64,000 bases of DNA from Mycobacterium xenopi (GTDB lineage: Bacteria; Actinomycetota; Actinomycetes; Mycobacteriales; Mycobacteriaceae): contig NZ_AP022314.1 of NCBI RefSeq assembly GCF_009936235.1, forward strand, positions 1 through 64,000. Direction: 5' to 3'. The translations under genes and the position numbers were made by a program. Numbering within the stretch: the stretch's first letter is position 1; the number at the start of each line of letters is the position of its first letter. This document shows positions 11,585 through 19,538 of the stretch, in pieces. The notes beneath the pieces are model-generated. The model saw only the letters and a list, made by a program, of their open reading frames with translations. It was not told where the DNA came from and searched no databases.

Positions 11585-11741
11585 CGGTTTTGATGGTCAC
11601 TAGCGACGAGAACAGGGACACCAAAGTCGCCACGTATCTGTCGAGGTGCCATTGTTCGCTGTCGGCCCAAGGAAAGGCTGGCGACTGGCGGCTGTCTGCC
11701 GAGTAGAGTTCTCGACCGACAGCGTTTGGTGGAGGGTGTAT

Positions 11742-12050
11742 ATGGAACGCGACGAGCTTCGTGTGCTTCCACCCGCGTTAAGGGGTGCATCGGGGATCGT
11801 TTCCGGGCATGCCGGGCAGGTGGCATCGGCAGCAGGATCTTTGACCGAGTCGGGCGAGCTTGCCGGTGCTGCGGCGGCTAGTATGCATGGCGCGTTCGAC
11901 GGTTATTGCGCGGCGTTTGCGCAGCGGCTCCGCACGGCGTCGACTGCGCTGGTGGGCGCGGCGGGCTTGTTTACCGTGATGGAGGACACTAACAGTCAGG
12001 TGCTGGCGTCCATCGCGCCTGGCGGTGATGCACCCACTAGGCAGGTGTAG
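11742..12050 (+). CDS. EspC-like ESX secretion-associated protein (DUF2580)
   Basis: A 102-residue alanine-rich helical protein (MERDELRVLPPALRGASGIV...) of the DUF2580/EspC-like type, a family of small helical-hairpin proteins usually encoded next to a larger type VII secretion partner. The ATG at 11742 is chosen over the upstream in-frame start at 11646 because GGAGGG lies 7-8 bases before it and the family begins at this point. The next gene starts three bases after its stop, so the two form a pair. The protein has no signal peptide. Secretion through an ESX system is inferred from the family. No counterpart lies at this location in M. tuberculosis, where Rv0008c follows alaT. Confidence 0.75.
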   Translation: MERDELRVLPPALRGASGIVSGHAGQVASAAGSLTESGELAGAAAASMHGAFDGYCAAFAQRLRTASTALVGAAGLFTVMEDTNSQVLASIAPGGDAPTRQV

Positions 12051-12053
12051 CCA

Positions 12054-13688
12054 GTGACCGCTGTCGCGGGGCCGATGACGCGGTCGCGGATCGAGGCATT
12101 TGACCAGACGGCTGATGTGCTCACCGAGCTGGCGCAGCGGTTGCGGGCCGGGTCGCAGGTCCTGCAGTCGGTGGCTGATGCCTACGTGGATCAGATCAGG
12201 GCACCCAATGGGACCGAGTGGCAGGGTGAGGCCGCCACCGGTTTCTTGGAGGAAGCGCTACCCGATCAGCAGTCGGTGAACCGCGCCGTCGAGCATGCCA
12301 ATGCCATGGCCGATACCGCCGAGCGGGGCGGAGATTGCGTGCGGGGGGCTCGCGAGTCGGCGCTGGAGGCGATCACCGAGGCTGAAGAGGACGGCTTCAC
12401 CGTGGGCGAGGACCTGTCCGTCACGGACAACGCTGCTCCAGCGTCTGCGGCGGCGCGGGCGGCCCGTCAGGCGGCCGCGGTGGCGCATCGCAACTACATC
12501 GCGCACTGGGCGGCCCGGCTGGATGCCGCCAACGCCAGTATCGGCGCTCAACTCAACGCCGGCGCTGCGGAGATGACCGCGATGACGCCCGCGCATTGGC
12601 GCCAGCCCATCGTCGGATACGGCCAGCCCGCACCGCGCAATGGCGAGGCGGGCAAAAACCAGGGCCAGGTCCAAGCCGTCGATCGCACCTTCAAGCGCGA
12701 CGGTGGCCCTGACCCGAAATTGCCGGCCGGTGATGGCGCCGGTGATGCCGCCCGCCACTATGACGAAACCCGGCGGGCGGCCGATCAAGCGATTGTCGAC
12801 AAAGCCAAAAAGGAGGGCCGGACCGCGTACTTGCCCAGTATGGAGGGCCAGCCCGGGTATATGACCCGAGAGGAATCCGACGCGGCGGACCGGCTGCGCG
12901 ACTACCAGATCATCACCAACCCGGCCAGCGGCGCCGACGCCCGCCGCCTGGCCGGTGAGCGTCTCGACGATTACAACAAGTCCAAGTTCATCGGTCCCTT
13001 ACCTCATGACACTGTCCTTGGTGGTGATGCGCGGAGTCGAGCCCAAGCAAGGCTTGACCTGCAGCACGACCTAGAAAACGGCAGCACATCGCTAGACGTA
13101 CCGCACTGCATGACACCGGATCAGGCCACCCGACTGGTCGACAGCATGGAGGCCACGGACCGAGCCAACGTCCTGACGAAATTGCAGCAGCAGCTCCAGC
13201 AGGCCGGCATGTCGCCGGGCGCTGCTGCCCAAGTCACCGAAGGCATAGCCCACGGAAGTGTCCCCCATGAATACATCGACGCCGCTTCGGCAGCTGGTAC
13301 AGCGCTCGATGGCGGCAAGGAGGGCATTGACCATTTCGCCGAGGCGCTGCCCACCGGCAAACATTGGCCACCAGGAGTCGCTTTCTCGCCCGCGGACGTA
13401 GAAGCACTCGCAAGGCTTGGCGGTCGGATTGGCACCGTCGGCAGCGCACTCGAATTCGGAACGGCGTTGTACGAAGTGTTCGGCGAGGGTAAGTCTCCTG
13501 TAGAGGTAGGCGCAAAGGCCGCCGGAGGCATCGCTGGCATGGCTGGTGCCAGCTGGGCCGGGGCCGAAGGAGGACTCCTCATCGCTGGCCCTCCTGGCGC
13601 GTTCGCCGGCGCACTCATCGGTGGCACGGCCGGCGCGTTCGGCGGTGAGTGGAGTGCTGAGCAAATTATCAGTTGGCTGAGGAAGTAA
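12054..13688 (+). CDS. Large WXG-type protein with glycine-zipper C-terminus (putative type VII toxin)
   Basis: 544 residues, starting at a GTG three bases after the EspC-like gene. Residues 1-110 form a helical WXG100-like module (Trp-Gln-Gly at 56-58 between two amphipathic helices). A long alanine-rich and then charged middle region follows (about 110-430). The last 100 residues include a hydrophobic stretch at about 488-533 rich in Gly-x3-Gly spacing (AGGIAGMAGASW, AGALIGGTAGAFGG) and end SAEQIISWLRK. Such glycine-zipper tails occur in pore-forming toxins and bacteriocins. There is no signal peptide. A downstream membrane protein could be its immunity partner. I do not recognise a characterised family for the whole protein; the toxin role is inference from architecture and context. 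Confidence 0.6.
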   Translation: MTAVAGPMTRSRIEAFDQTADVLTELAQRLRAGSQVLQSVADAYVDQIRAPNGTEWQGEAATGFLEEALPDQQSVNRAVEHANAMADTAERGGDCVRGARESALEAITEAEEDGFTVGEDLSVTDNAAPASAAARAARQAAAVAHRNYIAHWAARLDAANASIGAQLNAGAAEMTAMTPAHWRQPIVGYGQPAPRNGEAGKNQGQVQAVDRTFKRDGGPDPKLPAGDGAGDAARHYDETRRAADQAIVDKAKKEGRTAYLPSMEGQPGYMTREESDAADRLRDYQIITNPASGADARRLAGERLDDYNKSKFIGPLPHDTVLGGDARSRAQARLDLQHDLENGSTSLDVPHCMTPDQATRLVDSMEATDRANVLTKLQQQLQQAGMSPGAAAQVTEGIAHGSVPHEYIDAASAAGTALDGGKEGIDHFAEALPTGKHWPPGVAFSPADVEALARLGGRIGTVGSALEFGTALYEVFGEGKSPVEVGAKAAGGIAGMAGASWAGAEGGLLIAGPPGAFAGALIGGTAGAFGGEWSAEQIISWLRK

Positions 13689-13709
13689 TGAGGTGAGGAG
13701 AATAACCCT

Positions 13710-14459
13710 GTGACCGTGGCCGATGCGGCGTCGCGGTCGTGGCTCCACCAGCCACATACTTTGGTTTTCTTCGTGGCGGCATTGGTGTGCTTGGCGGTAG
13801 CGGTGGCGCTCCCGCTCCTAGTGAATCGTGAGCGAAGCTGGGAAAGGCGTGTCTACTGGGGCGGTACCACGGCTGCAGTGCTCTGTGCTTTCTTTGCGGC
13901 GTTTCCTGATTGGAAGCTAGGCGTGGGTATGTCGCTACTTGGCGCTTGGCTGATGGCGTTCGGAGCGTATTTTTACACCCCCTACATTAAGATCCGCGGA
14001 AAGGTCTACGCGTTCACCATTCGAGACAGCCGACCCGATCCACCTTCAGATGGTGGATGGCGCTCGCATGGTGCCGCGCCCGATTCTGACGCAACGCCCG
14101 ATTCTTACGGCGGCCTGGCCACCGCCAAGAAGTCATGGTGGCTATTGATTCTCATCGTGACCATTTGCGCCATTAATGTGATCGGCTATTTTGTCGACAA
14201 ACAGCACCCGTGGCGCGCGGCTTTAATGGCGTCCGTCATCGTCGCTATATCAACCATGTTCGGTTACGGCGATGCGAGCTGGGGATATCCGGTCGCCCGG
14301 CGGCAGCGCATGCAGCTCTTTATCCTATCGGTAATTACACTGGGTGCTTTCACCGCTCTATACCTGTGCGCATATTGTGCAGGCAAACGGTGGCCATTAA
14401 GTCGTAAGCAATCCATGGAGCATCGCAGACCTCCGCGTCACCAGAAGCAATATCCATAG
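13710..14459 (+). CDS. Polytopic membrane protein, possible immunity partner
   Basis: 249 residues starting at a GTG preceded by GAGGAG (13695-13700), 21 bases after the WXG-type gene. Six probable membrane segments: about 17-38, 49-66, 70-92, 142-163, 168-188 and 204-224, with a hydrophilic loop (about 93-141) and a basic tail. No enzyme motif is visible. Its base composition is less GC-rich than neighbouring core genes, in keeping with acquired DNA. The position directly downstream of a putative pore-forming protein suggests immunity, but an unrelated membrane function is equally possible on sequence alone. Confidence 0.6.
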   Translation: MTVADAASRSWLHQPHTLVFFVAALVCLAVAVALPLLVNRERSWERRVYWGGTTAAVLCAFFAAFPDWKLGVGMSLLGAWLMAFGAYFYTPYIKIRGKVYAFTIRDSRPDPPSDGGWRSHGAAPDSDATPDSYGGLATAKKSWWLLILIVTICAINVIGYFVDKQHPWRAALMASVIVAISTMFGYGDASWGYPVARRQRMQLFILSVITLGAFTALYLCAYCAGKRWPLSRKQSMEHRRPPRHQKQYP

Positions 14460-14541
14460 CTTCGGCAGTGCAGATGCTCTTTTAGATTTAGAAATCGGGA
14501 CCGACAAACTCTGCCACAGTAACTTCAGGACCTACGAAATC

Positions 14542-15953
14542 GGGCTGTTCATAAATGGCGGTGTAGTTGGGTTTGAATCCGCCGGTTTCCAGTAGTGATC
14601 TGGCGATGTAGTTGGGAGGTTGCGGAATCCGAGGGAGGATCCTCGGAGGCGTCCGAGACGGCCGTTGATCACTTCGGTGGGCCCGTTGGAGGTGGCGGGG
14701 CGGCCGAAGTAGGCCAGCACGTCGGTGGCTCGTTTCGTCAATGTCCGCCCGAGGGTGATGACTTCCTGCAAGGGTTTGGGAACGCCGGTGCTTTAGCGTG
14801 GTGATCAGCGCGGCCATCAGGGTGCGGCCGGTCTTGCGGTCGGGGTCCGGGAGGCGGCCACGGTGCGGTCTAGGTGGCTTCCACCTCGGCGTGGGCGTCG
14901 GCGGCGAATAGGGCTGCCAGCGGACCTGTTGTTTGTCGGTGAGCAGGTCGGCTCCGGTCTGCAAGGTTCCTCGGCACGCGTAGAGCGGGTCGGTCTTTCG
15001 GCCCCGGTGCCCGTGGGTGGCCAGCTGGACGCGGCGTCGGCATTCGTCGAGGGCGTTGCCGGCCAGCCGGACCACGTGAAAGGGGTCGATCACCGTGGCC
15101 GCCTCGGGTAGCTTTTCAACGGTGGCGGTCTTGGACCCTCAAAAGCCTTCCATGGCAACGACTTTCACTCGCCACGACAGTCTTTGGGCCGCTCAGCCAG
15201 CCATTGTTGGAACGCTTTTTGGGAGCGTCCTTCGCCCATGTCGAGCAGCCGTGCCGGTCCGGTCTTGTGGCGCACCGGGGTCAAGTCGATGATGACGGTG
15301 ACGTACTTGTCGCCGCGGCGGGTGTGACGCCACACGTGCTCGTCAACACCGATCACCGCCACACCGTCGAAGCGGGCCGGATCGGCAATCAACACCCGAG
15401 GGCCTTCGGCCAGGACCGCGTTGTTGGCGGTGTTCCACGACACCGCCAGGGCTTCGGCGACCCGGGCCACGCTCAGGTGTTGGCAGACAAGAGCTTCCAA
15501 CGCCCACCGCAACCCGCGGCGCGAGAGCTTGGCCCACGGTTCGGCGACCTTGCTGCTGTCTTGGCGCCACACGTGCGCGCAGCCAGCGCATCGGTAGCGG
15601 CGCACCGTGACCACCAGTGTGGTGGGCCGCCACCCGAATGGCTCGTGGACAAGTTGACGGGTCACGGTGTCGCGCAGCGCGCCTTGCCCGCCGCAGCGCC
15701 GACACCACCAGTCGTCGTCAACGATCCGGCACGCCAGCGCGGCACGTTCAGGCTCAACGCATTGTCCGGTCACCTCCAACCCGAGCTCATCAAGGCGGCA
15801 GAACGTGGTCAGATCAGGGCAAGCGAAGGTGGCGTCAGGCACGTCGAGGTCTTCCAGATGAGGCGTACAGGAACCTTGATCTTCGGGAGACCTCGACCCC
15901 TATCCCGGCAACGACGCGCCGACCCCACCTACACCCTCAACTGCGAAGAGCCC
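14542..15953 (-). mobile_element. Decayed ISL3-family insertion sequence
   Basis: About 1.41 kb. The right terminus (15923-15953, reading ACACCCTCAACTGCGAAGAG then CCC) is matched, imperfectly, by the inverted left terminus (14542-14571, GGGCTGTTCATAAATGGCGG onward); both contain the GGGCTsTTC-type end and a CTACACC core. The left repeat has accumulated several changes. I see no convincing 8-base target duplication. It carries one transposase gene broken by frameshifts, so it is probably immobile. Confidence 0.7.
14572..15842 (-). pseudogene. ISL3-family transposase, frameshifted
   Basis: The N-terminal part (15165-15842) encodes a zinc-finger-like region with CRRCGGQG and CAGCAHVW, a helix-turn-helix and the first catalytic segment GVDEHVW. 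The reading frame is lost near residue 220 (KDCRGE then stop). The middle (MIDPFHVVRLAGNALDECRR, THGHRGRKTDPLY) continues in a second frame and the last part (ITLGRTLTKRATDVLAYFGR, GPTEVINGRL) in a third, with a further slip before IARSLLETGGF. The order of blocks matches intact ISL3 transposases of mycobacteria (IS1557 type), so this is one gene with at least three indels. Confidence 0.85.
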
Positions 15954-15976
15954 GAATCGTCATCACTATCGCCCGA

Positions 15977-16408
15977 TCACGGCTGGGGTTGCACATCGAC
16001 GCTCGGCGGACGAGGCGACGGCTCCGAGCGCGACGAGCGGCGGCGAATCACCGAGAACGCCACCGCCCCCACGGCCAGCCCCGCCGCCGCGGCGATTCCC
16101 GCGATAAGCCAGGGGCGCCTGCTGCGGCGCTGAGATCGGCGTGCCTGCTGCACGGCCGTCGGCAGCCCGGACACGACCTGTTGGGCGGCGGCCAGTTCGC
16201 GGCCGATGGACTCTTGGGCGGCGGCCAGGTCGCGGGCGAGCCGGCCCTCTCGGTGACGCCGTCGGAGATTGGCCGCGCCCGCCTGAGCCGTGTGCAGACC
16301 CAGTCCCACGACACCGCGGGTGACATCCACCGGCCCCACCGCCGTGTATGTCAGACCGCGAGTCAGCCGCTGTCGCGGCGTCAGCCGAGTATCCGCCTTG
16401 AACTTCAT
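15977..16408 (-). CDS. cwsA: Cell wall synthesis protein CwsA
   Basis: 143 residues, homologue of Rv0008c/CwsA, a membrane protein reported to interact with CrgA and the polar growth factor Wag31. The protein begins MKFKADTRLTPRQRLTRGLT, has a coiled segment (about 45-95), a single membrane helix (about 104-126, IAGIAAAAGLAVGAVAFSVI) and a tail ending PPSVDVQPQP, as in the M. tuberculosis protein (145 residues). The ATG at 16408, preceded by GGAAAGG, is preferred to the far-upstream start of the open frame. It is divergent from ppiA. Confidence 0.93.
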   Translation of the reverse strand: MKFKADTRLTPRQRLTRGLTYTAVGPVDVTRGVVGLGLHTAQAGAANLRRRHREGRLARDLAAAQESIGRELAAAQQVVSGLPTAVQQARRSQRRSRRPWLIAGIAAAAGLAVGAVAFSVIRRRSSRSEPSPRPPSVDVQPQP

Positions 16409-16552
16409 GGCACGCCTTTCCGTCGACCCGTCCGCAACCTTCCTCAGACTGCCATCATCGCGACGGGGGCGGGCCGAATGATGCCGGTGCGCGTGTCCTG
16501 GCGGCCCTGGTGCGGCTGTGGGCAGCACCCCCCGCAGCGGTGCCCGCGCCTG

Positions 16553-17101
16553 ATGGCAGACTGTGATGCCGTGACTACCAGCCCCATTCAGACCGCAACC
16601 GCCACACTGCACACCAACCGTGGGGACATCAAGATCGCCCTGTTCGGTAACCATGCGCCCAAGACCGTTGCCAACTTCGTGGGCTTGGCACAAGGCACCA
16701 AGGAGTACTCGAGCCAGAACGCATCGGGCGGCACCTCCGGTCCTTTCTACGACGGTGCGGTTTTTCACCGAGTGATCAAGGGCTTCATGATCCAGGGCGG
16801 TGACCCAACCGGAACCGGTCGAGGCGGGCCAGGCTATAAGTTCGCCGACGAGTTCCACCCCGAGCTGCAGTTCGACCGGCCCTACCTGTTGGCGATGGCC
16901 AACGCCGGCCCGGGCACCAACGGGTCGCAGTTCTTTATCACCGTCGCGAAGACCCCGCACCTAAACCGGCGGCACACCATCTTCGGCGAGGTGATCGATC
17001 CGGAGTCGCAAAAGGTCGTCGACGCGATCGCCAGCACACCCACCGACGGGAACGACCGGCCGACCGAGCCGGCCGTGATCGAATCGGTCACGATTTCATG
17101 A
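16553..17101 (+). CDS. ppiA: Peptidyl-prolyl cis-trans isomerase A (cyclophilin)
   Basis: Cytoplasmic cyclophilin catalysing proline cis-trans isomerisation. The 182 residues match PpiA (Rv0009) in length. Cyclophilin motifs are clear: FHRVIKGFMIQGGDPTGTG (active-site Arg, Phe, Gln), GTNGSQFFITVAKTPHL and HTIFGEVI. The start MADCDAVT at 16553 matches the family and excludes the 312-residue upstream extension of the frame, which crosses cwsA and the insertion sequence. Its stop and that of the next gene, on the other strand, overlap within TCATGA. Confidence 0.97.
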   Translation: MADCDAVTTSPIQTATATLHTNRGDIKIALFGNHAPKTVANFVGLAQGTKEYSSQNASGGTSGPFYDGAVFHRVIKGFMIQGGDPTGTGRGGPGYKFADEFHPELQFDRPYLLAMANAGPGTNGSQFFITVAKTPHLNRRHTIFGEVIDPESQKVVDAIASTPTDGNDRPTEPAVIESVTIS

Positions 17102-17533
17102 CCCCGGTTCGCTGACTTGCGGGCCCGCATAGCCGGCCGCGGTCAACGCGTCGAGCACCTCCAGCGGGTCAGTACCCAGGTCCCAGCGAGAGAAGATCCG
17201 CCACTGGTCATCGACGGTCTCGATCTCGAGCAGCCGGAGTTTGCGCCCGATGCGACGGAACTCCACGATCCGAATGATCTTGACCTGGGGCCGCCGCAAT
17301 AGCTGCGTTCGCAACCAACCGCGGACGACGAGCCCGTCGGGCGTGATTGCCAGCTTGGGGCGCGCGCGCCACGAAACGCTTGCAAACAAGATCAGACCGG
17401 CGGTGGCAATACCTGTGAAAATCCTGCCGGGAAGGTCTGTGACAAGCGTCACACACCCGATAGCCATCACGATGCCAGCAACGCCGCAACCTGCGATGGC
17501 AGCTGTTCGTGGTGCCCATTGCGTTTGCTGCAC
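17096..17533 (-). CDS. PH-domain membrane protein (Rv0010c-like)
   Basis: 145 residues with two membrane helices near the N-terminus (about 10-32 and 35-55) followed by a bacterial PH-like domain (WRARPKLAITPDGLVVRGW; RWDLGTDPLEVLDALTAAGY). Homologue of M. tuberculosis Rv0010c (141 residues). The GTG at 17533 (VQQTQWAPRT) is chosen because the family begins there; the open frame extends 15 codons further. Function unknown. Convergent with ppiA, with overlapping stops. Confidence 0.85.
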   Translation of the reverse strand: MQQTQWAPRTAAIAGCGVAGIVMAIGCVTLVTDLPGRIFTGIATAGLILFASVSWRARPKLAITPDGLVVRGWLRTQLLRRPQVKIIRIVEFRRIGRKLRLLEIETVDDQWRIFSRWDLGTDPLEVLDALTAAGYAGPQVSEPGS

Positions 17534-17688
17534 CGGACCGCTAGACCCTCTCACCACCGGTGATGCAGTTATCCACAAGCGCTATCAACAATGGGGATGA
17601 ATCACATTCGTGTGATTGGATGACGGGAAAGTTGCCAGCACAGTTACAACTCTCTCCAAAGATGAATTCATGACCGTACCCATGTTGG
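17534..17688. promoter_or_regulatory. crgA-Rv0010c intergenic: perfect DnaA box and UUCG hairpin
   Basis: Contains TTATCCACA at 17569-17577, a perfect consensus DnaA box, better than any in oriC. At 17600-17617 lies a perfect 7-base inverted repeat AATCACA-TTCG-TGTGATT. The hairpin could be the 3' end of crgA mRNA (no T run follows) or an operator for the downstream minus-strand gene. Confidence 0.5.
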
Positions 17689-17970
17689 TCAGTGCCACCG
17701 CATTGTGAGCAACAGACCAGTGATCATGAAAGCAAACGCGATGGCGTAGTTCCACGGTCCGAGATCTGACATCCAGGTGAGCACCGTGGGGGTCTGGCTG
17801 CCGGCGGCGGCGAGTTGGAACACCATCAACCAGATCAGCCCGATCAGCATCAGGCCCACGAACAACGCGACGAACCACATGCTCGACGGCCCGGCCTTGA
17901 CCTTGACCGGTGTGCGGCTCACCGCGCTGACGGTGAAGTCTTTCTTCTTGCGGACCTTGGACTTGGGCAT
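17689..17970 (-). CDS. crgA: Cell division protein CrgA
   Basis: 93 residues, same length as M. tuberculosis CrgA (Rv0011c), a septal membrane protein that bridges FtsZ, FtsQ, FtsI and FtsB and interacts with CwsA. It has a basic N-terminus (MPKSKVRKKKDF) and two membrane helices (about 33-53 and 71-90) ending LLLTMRWH. The ATG at 17970 agrees with the family; the longer open frame is excluded. Confidence 0.96.
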   Translation of the reverse strand: MPKSKVRKKKDFTVSAVSRTPVKVKAGPSSMWFVALFVGLMLIGLIWLMVFQLAAAGSQTPTVLTWMSDLGPWNYAIAFAFMITGLLLTMRWH

Positions 17971-18122
17971 TGATACCTCGGCGATACCTCGGACACTCAT
18001 CGGGGCGGGTGCAACGATAACGGCTACGAGGTTAATGCACACGCAGCGCAGGAAACGGAGAGCCGATGACCAGCTCGGGCCGGGCGCGCTCACCGTGGCG
18101 GTTCGCGGTGCCGCTGGTGTGA

Positions 18123-18815
18123 TTGCTGGCCGGTCTGCTGCTCGCGGCCACCCACGGTGTGTCGAAAGGCGGCGAGATCCGCCGCAGCGATGCACCGCGG
18201 TTGGTCGACTTGGTTCGCGCGGAAGAGTCGTCGGTGGACCGGCTTAACAGCGAGCGAGATGCGCTGGCCGCCAAGATCGATTCCACCCATGGTCGCTCTG
18301 CGGACAGCGCATTGGCCGCGATGCGGGCGCACTCGGCTGAACTCGCCGGCGAAGCCGGACTAGAGCCGGTCCACGGGCCGGGCTTGGTGGTAACGCTTAG
18401 CGACGCCCAGCGCGACGCCAACGGCCGCTTTCCCCGCGACGCGTCCCCGGACGACTTGGTGGTGCACCAGCAGGACATCGAGGCGGTGCTCAACGCGTTG
18501 TGGAGCGCCGGCGCGGAGGCCATCCAGATGCAGGACCAACGCATCATCGCCACCTCGGCACCGCGTTGTGTCGGAAATACCTTGTTGCTCAACGGGCGCA
18601 CCTATAGCCCGCCCTACAAGATCAGCGCTATCGGCGATGCCGCGGCCATGCAGGCGGCGCTGGCCGCCGCCCCGTTGGTCACGCTGTACAAGCAGTACGT
18701 GATCCGCTTCGGTCTCGGCTACGACGAACAGGTCAAACCCGACGTGCGGATCGTCGGGCACACCGAGCCGCTCCGCATGCATGTCGCTCGGCCCGCTGGC
18801 CCGCTGGGCTACTGA
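18123..18815 (+). CDS. DUF881 protein (Rv0012-like), 5' end interrupted by in-frame TGA
   Basis: 230 residues from a TTG at 18123; the family (Rv0012, DUF881) normally begins about 19 codons earlier with a basic N-terminus and a membrane anchor. An ATG at 18066 in the same frame gives MTSSGRARSPWRFAVPLV, then TGA at 18120-18122, then LLAGLLLAATHGVS, exactly the two halves of the usual signal anchor. The rest is intact: GEIRRSDAPRLVDLVRAEE, a coiled segment, then HGPGLVVTLSDAQRDANGRF and PDDLVVHQQDIEAVLNALW. Either the gene is read from TTG with a shortened anchor, or TGA is a mutation or sequence error. Role unknown; it lies between crgA and trpG. Confidence 0.75.
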   Translation: MLAGLLLAATHGVSKGGEIRRSDAPRLVDLVRAEESSVDRLNSERDALAAKIDSTHGRSADSALAAMRAHSAELAGEAGLEPVHGPGLVVTLSDAQRDANGRFPRDASPDDLVVHQQDIEAVLNALWSAGAEAIQMQDQRIIATSAPRCVGNTLLLNGRTYSPPYKISAIGDAAAMQAALAAAPLVTLYKQYVIRFGLGYDEQVKPDVRIVGHTEPLRMHVARPAGPLGY

Positions 18816-18854
18816 GCCCGAAGCCCGGCACAGGACGGGCGATAGGCTGACACG

Positions 18855-19538
18855 GTGGTGCGGATTTTGGTCGTCGACAACTACGACAGCTTCGTGTTCA
18901 ACCTGGTCCAGTATTTGGGCCAGCTCGGCGTCGAAGCCCAAGTGTGGCGCAACGACGACGCCAGGTTGAGCGACCAAGCTGCCGTCGCCGCCCACCTCGA
19001 CGGGGTGCTGCTCAGCCCGGGTCCGGGCACACCGGAGCGCGCGGGGGCGTCGATCGGTCTGGTGCGGGCCTGCGCCGCCGCGCGCACCCCGCTGCTGGGC
19101 GTGTGCTTAGGGCATCAGGCGATCGGGGTGGCGTTTGGGGCCACCGTCGACCGCGCACCCGAACTCTTGCACGGCAAAACCAGCAGTGTATTTCACACGA
19201 ATGTTGGTGTGCTGCAAGGACTTCCGGATCCTTTCACCGCGACCCGGTATCACTCGTTGACGATCCTGCCGGAGACCTTACCGCCCGTGCTGGAGGTGAC
19301 GGCCCGGACTCGCAGCGGGGTGATCATGGGTGTGCAGCACGCCGAACTGCCGATCCACGGGGTGCAGTTTCATCCAGAGTCCATTCTCACCGAGGGCGGG
19401 CACCGGATGTTAGCCAACTGGCTTGCCTGCTGCGGGCAACCCTTCGACGACGCCCTGGTGCGGCGGCTGGAAAGCGAGATCCTAAAAACGACAGCCACGG
19501 CGCGGCCGCTCGCGGCTACTGACCGAACTTCAGCGTGA
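18855..19538 (+). CDS. trpG: Glutamine amidotransferase, anthranilate/aminodeoxychorismate synthase component II
   Basis: 227-residue class I glutamine amidotransferase (Rv0013 homologue, named trpG or pabA) supplying ammonia for anthranilate or p-aminobenzoate synthesis. Motifs: N-terminal VDNYDSFVFNLVQYL, oxyanion loop LSPGPGTPE, nucleophile GVCLGHQ (Cys near residue 84), and the His-Glu pair in HGVQFHPES. It starts with two consecutive GTG codons (18855 used). With no synthase component I beside it, tryptophan versus folate cannot be decided. Its 3' end overlaps pknB on the opposite strand by 23 bases. Confidence 0.92.
   Translation: MVRILVVDNYDSFVFNLVQYLGQLGVEAQVWRNDDARLSDQAAVAAHLDGVLLSPGPGTPERAGASIGLVRACAAARTPLLGVCLGHQAIGVAFGATVDRAPELLHGKTSSVFHTNVGVLQGLPDPFTATRYHSLTILPETLPPVLEVTARTRSGVIMGVQHAELPIHGVQFHPESILTEGGHRMLANWLACCGQPFDDALVRRLESEILKTTATARPLAATDRTSA

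Noticed and set aside
14534..15961. 8-base target duplication around the ISL3 element
   Set aside because: The flanks ACGAAATC and GAATCGTC do not match well enough; the left end has decayed.
15617..16552. 312-residue N-terminal extension of PpiA
   Set aside because: It runs antisense through the insertion sequence and cwsA; cyclophilin starts at MADCDAVT (16553).
18120..18122. Selenocysteine reading of the TGA in the Rv0012 homologue
   Set aside because: Family members have only aliphatic residues here, no SECIS-like structure is evident, and mycobacteria of this group are not known to make selenoproteins this way.
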